Shown: positions 17,998 through 26,237 of the stretch, piece after piece
How positions within the stretch are numbered: the first letter of the stretch is position 1
How the letters are laid out: each line of letters begins with the position of its first letter
Assembly: GCF_008033135.1 (NCBI RefSeq)
Contig: NZ_CP041335.1
Coordinates: 1,151,513-1,215,512 of the forward strand
Reading direction: 5' to 3'
DNA: 64,000 nt
From: Chitinolyticbacter meiyuanensis
GTDB taxonomy: Bacteria; Pseudomonadota; Gammaproteobacteria; Burkholderiales; Chitinibacteraceae
Program-made: the position numbers and the translations under genes
Notes under the pieces: generated by a model
The model's database searches: none
Seen by the model: the letters and a program-made list of their open reading frames with translations, nothing else
What the model was told of the DNA's origin: nothing

Positions 17998-19304
17998 CAT
18001 CGGCTGGCGACCTTGGTGCGCGCCAGCGGCGGGTTAGCGGCGAAGTAGCGCTTGATGCCGGTAAAGAGCGCCAGCGCCATCTTCTGCTGATAGTCGTCCG
18101 ACACCAGCCGGCGTTCCTCATCCGGGTTGGAGATGAAGGCGGTCTCCACCAGCACCGAAGGAATATCCGGCGCCTTCAGCACCGCAAAGCCGGCCTGTTC
18201 CACTTTGGCCTTGTGCAGCCGGTTGATCGAGCCGAGCTCGCCCAGCATGTGCTTGCCGAGCTTGAGGCTGTCGTTGATGGTGGCAGTCTGGGTGAGATCC
18301 ATCAGCGTGCGCGCCAGATGCGCATCCTTCACGTCCAGCTTCACGCCGCCGATCAGATCGGCGTCGTTCTGCGTCTGCGCCAGCCAGCGGGCCGCAGTCG
18401 AGGTGGCGCCGCGCTCGGATAGCGCGAACACCGACGAGCCGTTGGCGTCCGGCCGGGTAAAGGCATCGGCGTGGATGGAGACAAAGAGGTCGGCCTTGGC
18501 TGCACGCGCCTTCTTCACCCGCGTGCCCAGCGGCACGAAGTAGTCGCCATCGCGGGTCAGCACGACCCGCATGTTGGGCTCGGTCTCCAGCATGCTCTTC
18601 AGCCGTTTGGCGATCTGCAACACCACCGTCTTTTCGTGGTTGCCGTTCGGGCCGACGGCGCCAGGGTCCTCACCGCCGTGACCCGGATCGAGCACCACGG
18701 TGACGAGGCGATCGACCTTGAGATCCTCATGGCGCAACGGCTGATCCGGCTTGGACGGTTCCACCTTTGCCGCTTCCGGCTTGTTCTGGTCGGCCTGCGG
18801 CGGGACTGGGGTGTGCTGGTCGTCGAGAAAGGCGAGCAGCGGATCGGTCTGCACGGCCGGGTAGGCGTCGATCACCAGCCGGTGCTGGTAATCGGCCACC
18901 GGCGGCAGGGTGAACACCTGCGGCTTGATCTCGGTCTTGAGATCGATCACCAGCCGTACCATGCCGGGCTTGAAACGGCCGGCGCGCATCTGCTGGATGT
19001 AGGGGTCGTCCGCGCTGACCTTGCCAGCCAGGCTCTGCAGTTCGCCACTGAGCTCCACGCCTTCCAGGTCCACCACCAGCCGATCCGGATTCTTCAGCAG
19101 GAACTGCTTGAAGCTGAGTGGCGCATCCGATTCGATGGTGATGCGGGTGTAGGCCTGGGCTGGCCACATCCGCACCGCCACCACCGAGGGCGTGGCAGCC
19201 CGGGCGCCGACCGGCAGCACCGACAGCAGCAGCACGCCGCCGGCTGCGCCCAGCAACTGGCGGCGGGTGGTATTCAGTTCGGCAGGTCGAGTCGGGCGAG
19301 CCAT
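17997..19304 (-). CDS. amiC: N-acetylmuramoyl-L-alanine amidase (AmiC-type), Tat-exported
   Basis: Periplasmic zinc amidase that removes the stem peptide from peptidoglycan during septum splitting. 435 residues. The N-terminus has a twin-arginine motif (TRRQLLGAAG, Arg14-Arg15) and a hydrophobic segment ending ARA, so Tat export is expected. An AMIN domain occupies about residues 40-140. A Pro/Lys-rich linker follows, then an Amidase_3 domain with VLDPGHGGEDPGA, SIHADAF and a catalytic glutamate in LVETAFISN. Its start codon lies 31 nt inside the end of tsaE, so the two are co-transcribed. Confidence 0.94.
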   Translation of the reverse strand: MARPTRPAELNTTRRQLLGAAGGVLLLSVLPVGARAATPSVVAVRMWPAQAYTRITIESDAPLSFKQFLLKNPDRLVVDLEGVELSGELQSLAGKVSADDPYIQQMRAGRFKPGMVRLVIDLKTEIKPQVFTLPPVADYQHRLVIDAYPAVQTDPLLAFLDDQHTPVPPQADQNKPEAAKVEPSKPDQPLRHEDLKVDRLVTVVLDPGHGGEDPGAVGPNGNHEKTVVLQIAKRLKSMLETEPNMRVVLTRDGDYFVPLGTRVKKARAAKADLFVSIHADAFTRPDANGSSVFALSERGATSTAARWLAQTQNDADLIGGVKLDVKDAHLARTLMDLTQTATINDSLKLGKHMLGELGSINRLHKAKVEQAGFAVLKAPDIPSVLVETAFISNPDEERRLVSDDYQQKMALALFTGIKRYFAANPPLARTKVASR

Positions 19305-19753
19305 CGGGTTCCGTTTTCGGTTCGGGCGGCGATTTCAGCTTGCCTGCCTTCGCCGTGAGGCGAGAGCCGGATCAGCCAATCGGGCTCGGGCAATAGCGCC
19401 GCAGCCTTGTCGGCCCATTCGATCAGGCAGACGCTGTCCGGATTGAAGTAATCGCGAAAGCCGGCGTCTTCCCATTCGGAAGGGTCGTGAAATCGATACA
19501 AATCAAAGTGATACAAGTATAAATTCGAAACAACATAAGGTTCAACCAGCGTATAGGTGGGGCTTTTCACGCGGCCGGTGTAGCCAAGCGCGCGCAACAA
19601 CCCGCGCGTGAGCGTGGTTTTGCCCGCGCCGAGGTCGCCTTCGAGGAAGACGACGAGGCCCGGCGCCAGTGCCTGCGCCAGCGCGGCGCCCAGCGCCAGC
19701 GTGGCCGCTTCGTCGGCGAGAAACAGCTTTCGCGTATCATCAACGGTATGCAT
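19274..19753 (-). CDS. tsaE: tRNA threonylcarbamoyladenosine biosynthesis ATPase TsaE
   Basis: ATPase needed with TsaB/TsaD for t6A37 tRNA modification. 159 residues. The P-loop GDLGAGKTTL is near residues 39-48, followed by KSPTYTLVEPY, HFDLYRF and LIEWADK, which define the family. The ATG at 19753 and the divergent queG ATG at 19748 share the palindrome ATGCAT. No alternative TsaE start is convincing, because the LADEAATLALG helix begins only 11 residues in. The 3' end overlaps amiC by 31 nt. Confidence 0.95.
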   Translation of the reverse strand: MHTVDDTRKLFLADEAATLALGAALAQALAPGLVVFLEGDLGAGKTTLTRGLLRALGYTGRVKSPTYTLVEPYVVSNLYLYHFDLYRFHDPSEWEDAGFRDYFNPDSVCLIEWADKAAALLPEPDWLIRLSPHGEGRQAEIAARTENGTRWLARLDLPN

Positions 19754-20824
19754 GAAGAGCTCGGAATCCTGGATGGCGTAGAAGTGGCGGCGCAGATCAA
19801 GCGCTGGGCCACGGAGCTGGGGTTTGCCCGCGCGGCCATTACCGGCACCGATCTCAGCCATGCCGAGGCAGGGCTCACCGCGTGGCTGGAGGCGGGCTTC
19901 CATGGCGAGATGGATTATATGGCACGCCATGGCCTCAAACGCGCCCGCCCGGCTGAGCTGGTACCGGGCACACGTTCCATCGTCAGCGTGTTCCTGCCCT
20001 ATTTGCCGCCTTCGTCGGCGCAGAGCGAGGCGGTGCTGGCCGATGGTGCCAAGGCCTATCTGTCGCGCTATGCGCTGGGGCGCGACTACCACAAGGTACT
20101 GCGCAACAAGTTGCAGCAGCTGGCTGATCGGCTGGCTGAGCGGATCGGGCCGTTCGGCCATCGCGTGTTTGTCGATTCGGCGCCGGTGCTGGAGGTGGAG
20201 CTTGCCGAGCGGGCCGGCCTGGGTTGGCGCGGCAAGCACACGCTGTTGATCAACCGCGATCATGGCTCGTTTTTCTTTCTGGGCGAGCTGTTCACCGACC
20301 TGGCGTTGCCGCTCGATCCGCCGACCGAGAACGAGCATTGCGGTCGTTGCACCCGTTGCCTCGAGCTGTGCCCGACCCGCGCCATTGTTGCGCCGTACAC
20401 GGTCGATGCGCGCCGCTGCATCTCCTACCTGACCATCGAGCTCAAGGGCAGTATTCCCGTCGAGTTCCGGCCCATGCTGGGCAATCGTGTCTATGGTTGC
20501 GACGACTGCCAGCTGGTCTGCCCGTGGAACCGCTTCGCCGCGCAGACCGGCGAGGGCGATTTCCATGTGCGCCATGGCCTCGACGACGTGGAGCTGGTCG
20601 AACTGTTTGCCTGGAGCGAGTCCGATTTCCAGCAGCGCATGGCCGGCAGCGCCATCTACCGCATCGGCTACGAGCGCTGGCTGCGCAACCTGGCGGTCGG
20701 GCTTGGCAACGCCCCACGCTCGGCGCCAGTGATCGCTGCGCTGCGCACCCGGCAGGATGATGCCAGCGCGCTGGTACGCGAGCACGTGGTCTGGGCGCTG
20801 GCACAGCATGGAGAAGCGGTTTGA
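19748..20824 (+). CDS. queG: Epoxyqueuosine reductase QueG
   Basis: Cobalamin- and Fe-S-dependent enzyme for the last step of queuosine synthesis in tRNA. 358 residues. The N-terminal region has the IKRWATELGF and FFFLGELFTDL segments, and two [4Fe-4S] clusters are predicted from CGRCTRCLELCPT and CDDCQLVCPWN. A HEAT-like C-terminal stretch follows. The start is within an ATGCAT palindrome shared with divergent tsaE, so its promoter must lie inside tsaE. The stop overlaps the TTG start of pxpB. Confidence 0.96.
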   Translation: MHEELGILDGVEVAAQIKRWATELGFARAAITGTDLSHAEAGLTAWLEAGFHGEMDYMARHGLKRARPAELVPGTRSIVSVFLPYLPPSSAQSEAVLADGAKAYLSRYALGRDYHKVLRNKLQQLADRLAERIGPFGHRVFVDSAPVLEVELAERAGLGWRGKHTLLINRDHGSFFFLGELFTDLALPLDPPTENEHCGRCTRCLELCPTRAIVAPYTVDARRCISYLTIELKGSIPVEFRPMLGNRVYGCDDCQLVCPWNRFAAQTGEGDFHVRHGLDDVELVELFAWSESDFQQRMAGSAIYRIGYERWLRNLAVGLGNAPRSAPVIAALRTRQDDASALVREHVVWALAQHGEAV

Positions 20825-21468
20825 GCGACGCGCAACTGACGATACAGCCGGTTGGTGAAACGGCGCTGACGCTGTCGGCCGGCGAGGGCCTCGCCACGCA
20901 GCGCCGGCTGTGGGCGGCTTGGCATGCCTTGCGCCAGCGCCTGCCGGAGGTGGAGTGGATACTGGGCGTCGGCAACCTCACCGGGCACTACGATCCGCTT
21001 GCCACTCCGGCGCGGCTGATCGAGAAGGCGCTGGAAGGCGCTTGGACGCACAGCGCCGGCAGCGAGTTCGAGCAAGGCCGCACCATCGAAATCCCGGTGC
21101 GCTACGGCGGCGAACACGGCCCTGATCTCGCCCCGGTCGCCGAGCAGACCGGCCTCACCGAAGATGAGGTGATTGCGCTGCATGCTAAGCCCGATTACGT
21201 GGTGTATTGCCTGGGTTTTCTGCCGGGCTTTGCCTATCTCGGTGGGCTCGACGCACGCATCAGCGTGCCTCGCCGGGCAACGCCGCGGCTGCGGGTACCT
21301 GCTGGCGCGGTGGGTATTGCCGGCAATCAGACCGGCATCTATCCATTGGCGTCGCCAGGAGGCTGGCAACTGATCGGCCGTACCGATACACCGCTGTTCG
21401 ATCCCTATCGCGAGACGCCGGGCCTGCTGGCGCCGGGCGATACGGTGCGCTTCGTGGCGGCGGCATGA
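20821..21468 (+). CDS. pxpB: 5-oxoprolinase subunit PxpB (KipI family)
   Basis: Subunit of the ATP-dependent 5-oxoprolinase PxpABC, which hydrolyses 5-oxoproline to glutamate. 215 residues. The start is TTG at 20821, overlapping the queG stop (TTGA). The family segments EVIALHAKPDYVVYCLGFLPGF and RRATPRLRVPAGAVGIAG are present, along with QTGIYPLASPGGWQLIGRT. The stop overlaps the pxpC start (ATGA). It was once annotated as an allophanate-hydrolase subunit or kinase inhibitor; the pxpBCA context favours oxoprolinase. Confidence 0.94.
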   Translation: MSDAQLTIQPVGETALTLSAGEGLATQRRLWAAWHALRQRLPEVEWILGVGNLTGHYDPLATPARLIEKALEGAWTHSAGSEFEQGRTIEIPVRYGGEHGPDLAPVAEQTGLTEDEVIALHAKPDYVVYCLGFLPGFAYLGGLDARISVPRRATPRLRVPAGAVGIAGNQTGIYPLASPGGWQLIGRTDTPLFDPYRETPGLLAPGDTVRFVAAA

Positions 21469-22394
21469 GCGTTGTCATCCTCAAGGCCGGCCCGCAGGCC
21501 ACGGTGGAGGACCTCGGCCGGCCCGGCTACCGGCCGCTCGGCGTGCCCGGCGGTGGCGCGTGCGACGCACCGGCCTTGCGGATTGGCAACCTGCTGGTCG
21601 GCAATGCGGAGGGCGCTGCCGGGCTGGAAATCACCCTCGGCGGGCTGCAACTGCGGTTTGAACGCGCTGGCCTGTTCGCGCTGACCGGTGCCGCGGTGCC
21701 TGCCAGCCTGGATGGTATGCCGATTGCCGGCTGGTGCAGCGTGCAGGCGCGGGCTGGCAGCGTATTGCGGCTGGGCTTTGCAAGCGAAGGTGCACGTGCC
21801 TACCTGTGCCTGGCCGGCGGCATTGCCGTGCCACCGGTGCTGGGCAGCCGATCGACCGGGTTGCTGGCCGGTCTGGGCGGGCATCACGGCCGTGCGCTGC
21901 AGCCGGGTGATGTCTTGGTGCTTGGCGAGCCTGTCCCGGCGCCAGTCGGCAGGGCCGTGCGTGCGCCGCACCGTGGCGAAGTGCTGCGCGTGCTGCCTGG
22001 GCCGGAATGGCCGCTGCTCACGCGCGAGCAGCAGAAGGCGCTGCTCGGCGCGGTCTGGTCGGTGAGCCCGGACAGCAACCGCATGGGCGCACGGCTGGCC
22101 GGCCCGGCGCTGGCGGTGGAGGCCGCATCGCTGCCGTCACACGCGGTACTGCCGGGCGTGGTACAACTGCCGCCATCGGGCCAGCCCATCGTGCTGCTGG
22201 CCGATGCGCAGACCACCGGGGGCTACGCCAAGCCACTGGTGGTGATTGCCGCCGACCTGTGGCGCGCGGCGCAATTGCGGCCCGGCGATGCCCTGCGCTT
22301 CGCCGAGGTCTCGACACAGGCCGCACTGGTGGCGCTGGGTGTCCAGCAGGATTGGATCAACCGCATCGCAAGGAGGTTGTCGTGGGCCATGTGA
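21465..22394 (+). CDS. pxpC: 5-oxoprolinase subunit PxpC
   Basis: Biotin-dependent-carboxyltransferase-like subunit of 5-oxoprolinase, 309 residues. The ATG at 21465 overlaps the pxpB stop by four bases. The N-terminus has the typical GPQATVEDLGRPGYRPLGVP segment. Other family features are ALRIGNLLVGN, CLAGGIAVPPVLGSRST and the C-terminal VLLADAQTTGGYAKP. The stop is 10 nt beyond the pxpA GTG start. PxpB and PxpC form a complex that acts with PxpA. Confidence 0.94.
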   Translation: MSVVILKAGPQATVEDLGRPGYRPLGVPGGGACDAPALRIGNLLVGNAEGAAGLEITLGGLQLRFERAGLFALTGAAVPASLDGMPIAGWCSVQARAGSVLRLGFASEGARAYLCLAGGIAVPPVLGSRSTGLLAGLGGHHGRALQPGDVLVLGEPVPAPVGRAVRAPHRGEVLRVLPGPEWPLLTREQQKALLGAVWSVSPDSNRMGARLAGPALAVEAASLPSHAVLPGVVQLPPSGQPIVLLADAQTTGGYAKPLVVIAADLWRAAQLRPGDALRFAEVSTQAALVALGVQQDWINRIARRLSWAM

Positions 22395-23149
22395 TCGATC
22401 TCAATGCCGACCTCGGCGAAGGCTACGACTACGACGCCGAACTGATGCCGCTGATTTCGTCGGTGAATGTGGCGTGCGGCGGCCATGCCGGTGACGTCGA
22501 CACCATGCGGCACACGGTGCGGCTGGCCAAGCATCACGGTGTGGCGATCGGCGCGCACCCGAGTTATCCGGATCGTCAGCACTTCGGTCGGGTATCGCTC
22601 GATCTGTCGCCGATGCTGCTGGTCGAAGTGCTCACCTCGCAGCTGTGGGCGCTGAACGCCGTCTGCATCGAGGAGGGCATCAGCATCGCCTACGTGAAAC
22701 CGCACGGTGCGCTCTACAACGACGCCGCCCGTGATCCCGCACTGGCGCGGCTCCTGGCCGACACGGTGCGCGAGATCGATCCGGACTTGGCGCTGATGGG
22801 GCTGGCCGGCTCGGCGATGATGGCGGCAGCGCGCGAGGCGGGTCTGCAGCCGGTGGCGGAAGCCTTTGTCGATCGCGCCTACCGTGCCGACGGCACGCTG
22901 GTGCCGCGTTCGTTGCCGCACTCGGTGCATCACGATGAGGGCACGGCCGTCGGCCAGGCCTGCGATCTGGTCGAGCAGCGCGGCGTGCGCGACGAACACG
23001 GCGCCTGGCTGCCGGTCTCGGCGCAGAGCCTGTGCCTGCATGGCGACACCCCGCAGGCGCATCGCTTCGCCGAACAGCTGCGTGCCGAATTCGCCCGCCG
23101 CGACATCCGCGTGGCGCCCGTCTGGCTGGAAACCTGCGGCCTGGACTGA
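22382..23149 (+). CDS. pxpA: 5-oxoprolinase subunit PxpA (LamB/YcsF family)
   Basis: 5-oxoprolinase subunit, 255 residues. The GTG at 22382 is chosen because AAGGAGG (22370-22376) lies 5 nt upstream, and it places the DLNADLGEG signature at the N-terminus as in the family. An in-frame GTG at 22391 is the alternative. Other hallmarks are SVNVACGGHAGD, GAHPSYPD, YVKPHGALYN and the C-terminal SLCLHGDTPQA. It overlaps pxpC by 13 nt and completes the pxpBCA set. Confidence 0.95.
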   Translation: MGHVIDLNADLGEGYDYDAELMPLISSVNVACGGHAGDVDTMRHTVRLAKHHGVAIGAHPSYPDRQHFGRVSLDLSPMLLVEVLTSQLWALNAVCIEEGISIAYVKPHGALYNDAARDPALARLLADTVREIDPDLALMGLAGSAMMAAAREAGLQPVAEAFVDRAYRADGTLVPRSLPHSVHHDEGTAVGQACDLVEQRGVRDEHGAWLPVSAQSLCLHGDTPQAHRFAEQLRAEFARRDIRVAPVWLETCGLD

Positions 23150-23235
23150 CGCGGTCGCGGCGAACAATCTGTTGCCCGGCCGCGTGCGCGCCCAGGGGCC
23201 GAGCGCGTAGAATCCCGCCTTTCGGGAGCCGTTCC

Positions 23236-24045
23236 ATGTCCACCCCCCAAGCCCATCATGCCATCGGTGTCTTCGATTCCGGCGTAGGCGGCCTCACGGT
23301 CGTGCGCGCGCTGATGGACAGACTGCCGTTCGAGCACATCACCTATTTTGGCGACACCGCGCGCGTGCCCTACGGCGTGAAGTCGGTCGCCACCATCGAA
23401 CACTACACCCAGCAGATCGCCGATTTCCTGCTGCAGCGCGATGTGAAGATGCTGATCATCGCCTGCAACACCATGGCCGCCGTCGCCGCAGAAAAAGTGC
23501 GCGAAAACGCCACCGTGCCGGTGCTCGACGTGATCGAGGCCGGGGCGAAGAACGCCGTTGCGCACACCCAATCCGGCGGCATCGGCGTGATCGGTACGCC
23601 GACCACCATCAATTCCAACGCCTACGCCCGCGCCATCCACCAGCTCAATCCGGATTGCCGCGTCTATTCGCAGGCCTGCCCGCTGTTCGTGCCGCTGGTG
23701 GAAGAAGGCTGGCTCGACCATCCGGTCACCAAACTGACCGCACAGGAATACCTGAAGCCGGTATTCGTCGAGCGTATCGATACGCTGGTGCTCGGCTGCA
23801 CCCACTACCCGCTGCTCAAGCCCTTGCTGCTCGACGTGGCCGGCAGCCGCATCGGCCTCGTCGATTCGGCGATTTCCATCGCCGACCAGGCTGCCGAACT
23901 GTTGCAGCAGCAAGGCCTCGCCAATCCCAGCCGCACCCGGCCGGACTATCGCTACCACGTGACCGATGTGCCGGTGAAGTTCCAGACCATCGGCGAGCGC
24001 TTCCTCGGTCGTAGCCTGGGGCAGGTCGAGCTGGTGCAGTGGTAA
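23236..24045 (+). CDS. murI: Glutamate racemase MurI
   Basis: Makes D-glutamate for peptidoglycan. 269 residues from the ATG at 23236 with GGGAG upstream; longer in-frame extensions overlap pxpA. Hallmarks are FDSGVGGLTV with the first acid, ACNTMAA with catalytic Cys1, and LGCTHYPLL with catalytic Cys2. It lies 86 nt downstream of pxpA on the same strand, so glutamate released from 5-oxoproline could feed it; that metabolic link is inference only. Confidence 0.96.
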   Translation: MSTPQAHHAIGVFDSGVGGLTVVRALMDRLPFEHITYFGDTARVPYGVKSVATIEHYTQQIADFLLQRDVKMLIIACNTMAAVAAEKVRENATVPVLDVIEAGAKNAVAHTQSGGIGVIGTPTTINSNAYARAIHQLNPDCRVYSQACPLFVPLVEEGWLDHPVTKLTAQEYLKPVFVERIDTLVLGCTHYPLLKPLLLDVAGSRIGLVDSAISIADQAAELLQQQGLANPSRTRPDYRYHVTDVPVKFQTIGERFLGRSLGQVELVQW

Positions 24046-24050
24046 GCGAG

Positions 24051-24404
24051 ATGGACGCGTGGCCGGCGCTGTTTGAGCTGGAGGCCTTTCTTGGCACCGT
24101 AGCGCTGTTCCCGGCAGAGGGTGGTGAACATTGGTTTCATCAAGGCGTGCGCTTCAATCGCGTGGCCGCCGATGAGCAGATCCGGTGTGCGATGCTGCCG
24201 TTCGACGGACAATTCATGTTTCGCTGGTCCGTTGCTGGCGAAGACCGTATCGATCTACAGCTGCAGTCCGTTCGCAAGCTGGAAATTCGTCGCGATGTCG
24301 GCGGCGAGCGCCTGGCTTGCTTTGTTCGGGAAGGCGGGGTGGATCAGTGCTTCACGATTACACTCGACCCCACGGTGCGGCTGCAGGTAACCGCTGCGCG
24401 CTGA
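24051..24404 (+). CDS. Hypothetical protein downstream of murI
   Basis: Not recognised. About 117 residues from the ATG at 24051, 5 nt after the murI stop; a GTG at 24039 in the same frame would overlap murI by 7 nt. No signal peptide, membrane helix or known motif was seen. The sequence alternates short hydrophobic and charged stretches, suggesting a small beta-rich soluble domain. Coding bias is normal. Close spacing suggests co-transcription with murI. Confidence 0.6.
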   Translation: MDAWPALFELEAFLGTVALFPAEGGEHWFHQGVRFNRVAADEQIRCAMLPFDGQFMFRWSVAGEDRIDLQLQSVRKLEIRRDVGGERLACFVREGGVDQCFTITLDPTVRLQVTAAR

Positions 24405-24494
24405 CCACGTGAATGATCGCATCAGACACTATTGCCGTGCCCTTTTCGCGAAGACTCCTCTAAGGTTGCAGGGTCGATCTGATTCCCAACCCAG

Positions 24495-24836
24495 ATGCTC
24501 TACGGCCTCACCGTTCTCTTTGCCTTCCTGCTCGCCGGCGAGATGATTGTCCGCACTGCCGGCCTGCCCATTCCGGGTAGCGTGCTCGCCATGTTGCTGC
24601 TTACTGCGTGGTTGCTGCTGCGCCGCGGCGTGGAGCCGCGGGTGGCCAAGGTGTCGTCCGGGTTGATGCGCTACATGCCGCTCTTCTTCGTGCCGGCCGG
24701 GGTCGGCGTGATGGATCTGGGGCCGCAGCTGGCCAGCGAAGGCTGGTCCATGCTGGCGGTCATCGTGCTCTCCACGCTGATCACGCTGGCGGTCACCGCG
24801 CTCACGCTGCAATGGCTGCTGAGGCGGCAACGATGA
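24495..24836 (+). CDS. CidA/LrgA family holin-like membrane protein
   Basis: Small inner-membrane protein (113 residues, four hydrophobic helices) of the CidA/LrgA family. PIPGSVLAMLLL near residue 26 and MPLFFVPAGVGVM near residue 60 are family hallmarks. It is followed by an LrgB-type partner whose start overlaps its stop (ATGA). Family members have been linked to murein hydrolase export, overflow metabolism or pyruvate uptake depending on the species; the choice cannot be made here. Confidence 0.9.
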   Translation: MLYGLTVLFAFLLAGEMIVRTAGLPIPGSVLAMLLLTAWLLLRRGVEPRVAKVSSGLMRYMPLFFVPAGVGVMDLGPQLASEGWSMLAVIVLSTLITLAVTALTLQWLLRRQR

Positions 24837-25567
24837 ACGAGCTGTCCGCACACTGGCAGCTGGCGCTGGCTTGGCTGCGTGATTTTCCAGCACTGTGGCT
24901 GGTGGCTACCGCCGCAGTGTTCTTGCTGGCCGACAAAGCCTACCGGCTGAGCCGGCACTTCCCTCTGTGTAATCCGCTGTTGCTCAGCGTGGCTGGCCTC
25001 GCGGTGCTGCTGACGCTGTTGCATGTGCCCTATGCCGACTACTTCCACGGCGCGCTGCCGTTGCACTGGGTGCTGGGCCCGGCCACGGTGGCGCTGGCGG
25101 TGCCGCTGTACCTGAACCTGCACCACGTGCGCGCCTCGCTCGCGCCATTGAGCATTGCATTGGCGGTGGGGGGCCTCACTGGCATTGTCAGCGCACTGCT
25201 GTTGGGGCAGTTGTTCGGCCTTTCACCGGCCTCGCTGATCTCGTTCGCCCCCAAGTCGGTGACGACGCCGATCGCAATGGCGATTTCCGAACACCTCGGT
25301 GGCTTGCCGGCGCTGACGGCCAACGTGGTCATCATCACCGGCATCTTCGGTGCCGTGATCGTGGTGCCGCTGATGCGGCTACTGGGCGTACGCGACCTGA
25401 TGGTGCAGGGCTTTGCGCTGGGTGTTGCCGCCCATGGCCTGGGGACCGCACGCGCGGTGCAGCTCTCCGAAACTGCTGGCGCCTTTTCCGGTCTTGCCAT
25501 GGGATTGAACGCCGTGCTGACCTCGCTGGCCTTGCCCCTGATCCTGGCGGTGTGGCCGTTGCATTGA
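24833..25567 (+). CDS. LrgB family membrane protein
   Basis: Partner of the upstream CidA/LrgA protein; 244 residues and about seven hydrophobic helices. Family hallmarks include WVLGPATVALAVPLY, SFAPKSVTTPIAM and GVAAHGLGTARA. The ATG at 24833 overlaps the upstream stop by four bases. A longer in-frame ORF from 24608 lies inside the previous gene and is discarded. Its 3' end lies 1 nt from the convergent SprA-related gene. Confidence 0.93.
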   Translation: MNELSAHWQLALAWLRDFPALWLVATAAVFLLADKAYRLSRHFPLCNPLLLSVAGLAVLLTLLHVPYADYFHGALPLHWVLGPATVALAVPLYLNLHHVRASLAPLSIALAVGGLTGIVSALLLGQLFGLSPASLISFAPKSVTTPIAMAISEHLGGLPALTANVVIITGIFGAVIVVPLMRLLGVRDLMVQGFALGVAAHGLGTARAVQLSETAGAFSGLAMGLNAVLTSLALPLILAVWPLH

Positions 25568-25568
25568 T

Positions 25569-26117
25569 TCAAGCTGCGGCCTGGAACACCGAGGATGGCG
25601 TGTCCTCCTCAACACGGTAAGTTGCGCCCAGTTGCCGTTGCCCGGGGGTCTGCTGCGCCAGCTCGGCCTGGGCCTGTTGTTCCATCGCTCGGGCCTGGGC
25701 GGCGATGGCGCGGTCCGCGCCGGAAGGATCGACCGGGGCGAGCGCGGCAGCCTGGATGATGCGCGCCTTGCGGATGGTTTCCTCGGGCGAATGGGCGGGG
25801 GAGACATCGATGCGTACTTCGCCGGCCACCGCATAACGCTGGCCGTCCTGCCCGGTCACCATCTGAAAGCTGGCACCGCCCATTGCCAAACCACCGGCGG
25901 CGGCGAGATGGGCTTGCTCATGGGCGCGCACGTTGCGATCGGTGGTGGCGAGCTCGCGCACCATCGCGTGGTCCTCGGCGCTCAGCTCCTCGCCAGGCGA
26001 GAGTCGCCGGGGCGTGGTGTGCGCGTAGCGCGACGACGACGTCCCCAGCCCGGAGCAGGCAGGGCAGCTGCAGCCGGGGCCGTGAACGCTACTGAACGAA
26101 GTGGTCGCGATCTCCAT
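25569..26117 (-). CDS. SprA-related putative metalloprotease-like protein
   Basis: 182 residues from the ATG at 26117. The central segment RAHEQAHLAAAGG, with the HExxH-like pattern HEQAH, and the AVAGEVRIDVSP strand match the SprA-related family, seen in many proteobacteria and annotated as a putative metalloprotease catalytic domain. The N-terminus holds CSCPAC and a low-complexity Ser/Thr/Arg stretch, and the C-terminus is Gln/Ala-rich and probably helical. The physiological role is unknown. It is convergent with lrgB and downstream of recG. Confidence 0.78.
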   Translation of the reverse strand: MEIATTSFSSVHGPGCSCPACSGLGTSSSRYAHTTPRRLSPGEELSAEDHAMVRELATTDRNVRAHEQAHLAAAGGLAMGGASFQMVTGQDGQRYAVAGEVRIDVSPAHSPEETIRKARIIQAAALAPVDPSGADRAIAAQARAMEQQAQAELAQQTPGQRQLGATYRVEEDTPSSVFQAAA

Positions 26118-26237
26118 GCTGGGGCTCACATCCAAGTAATTGAATGTTAAGCACAAGTCGGTGGCTTATGTTGCATCCGCAGGCAGCGCTGGCCGCGTGG
26201 ATGCCGCCGTCCGTCGCCAGCCTCCGATAGCCGGCGT

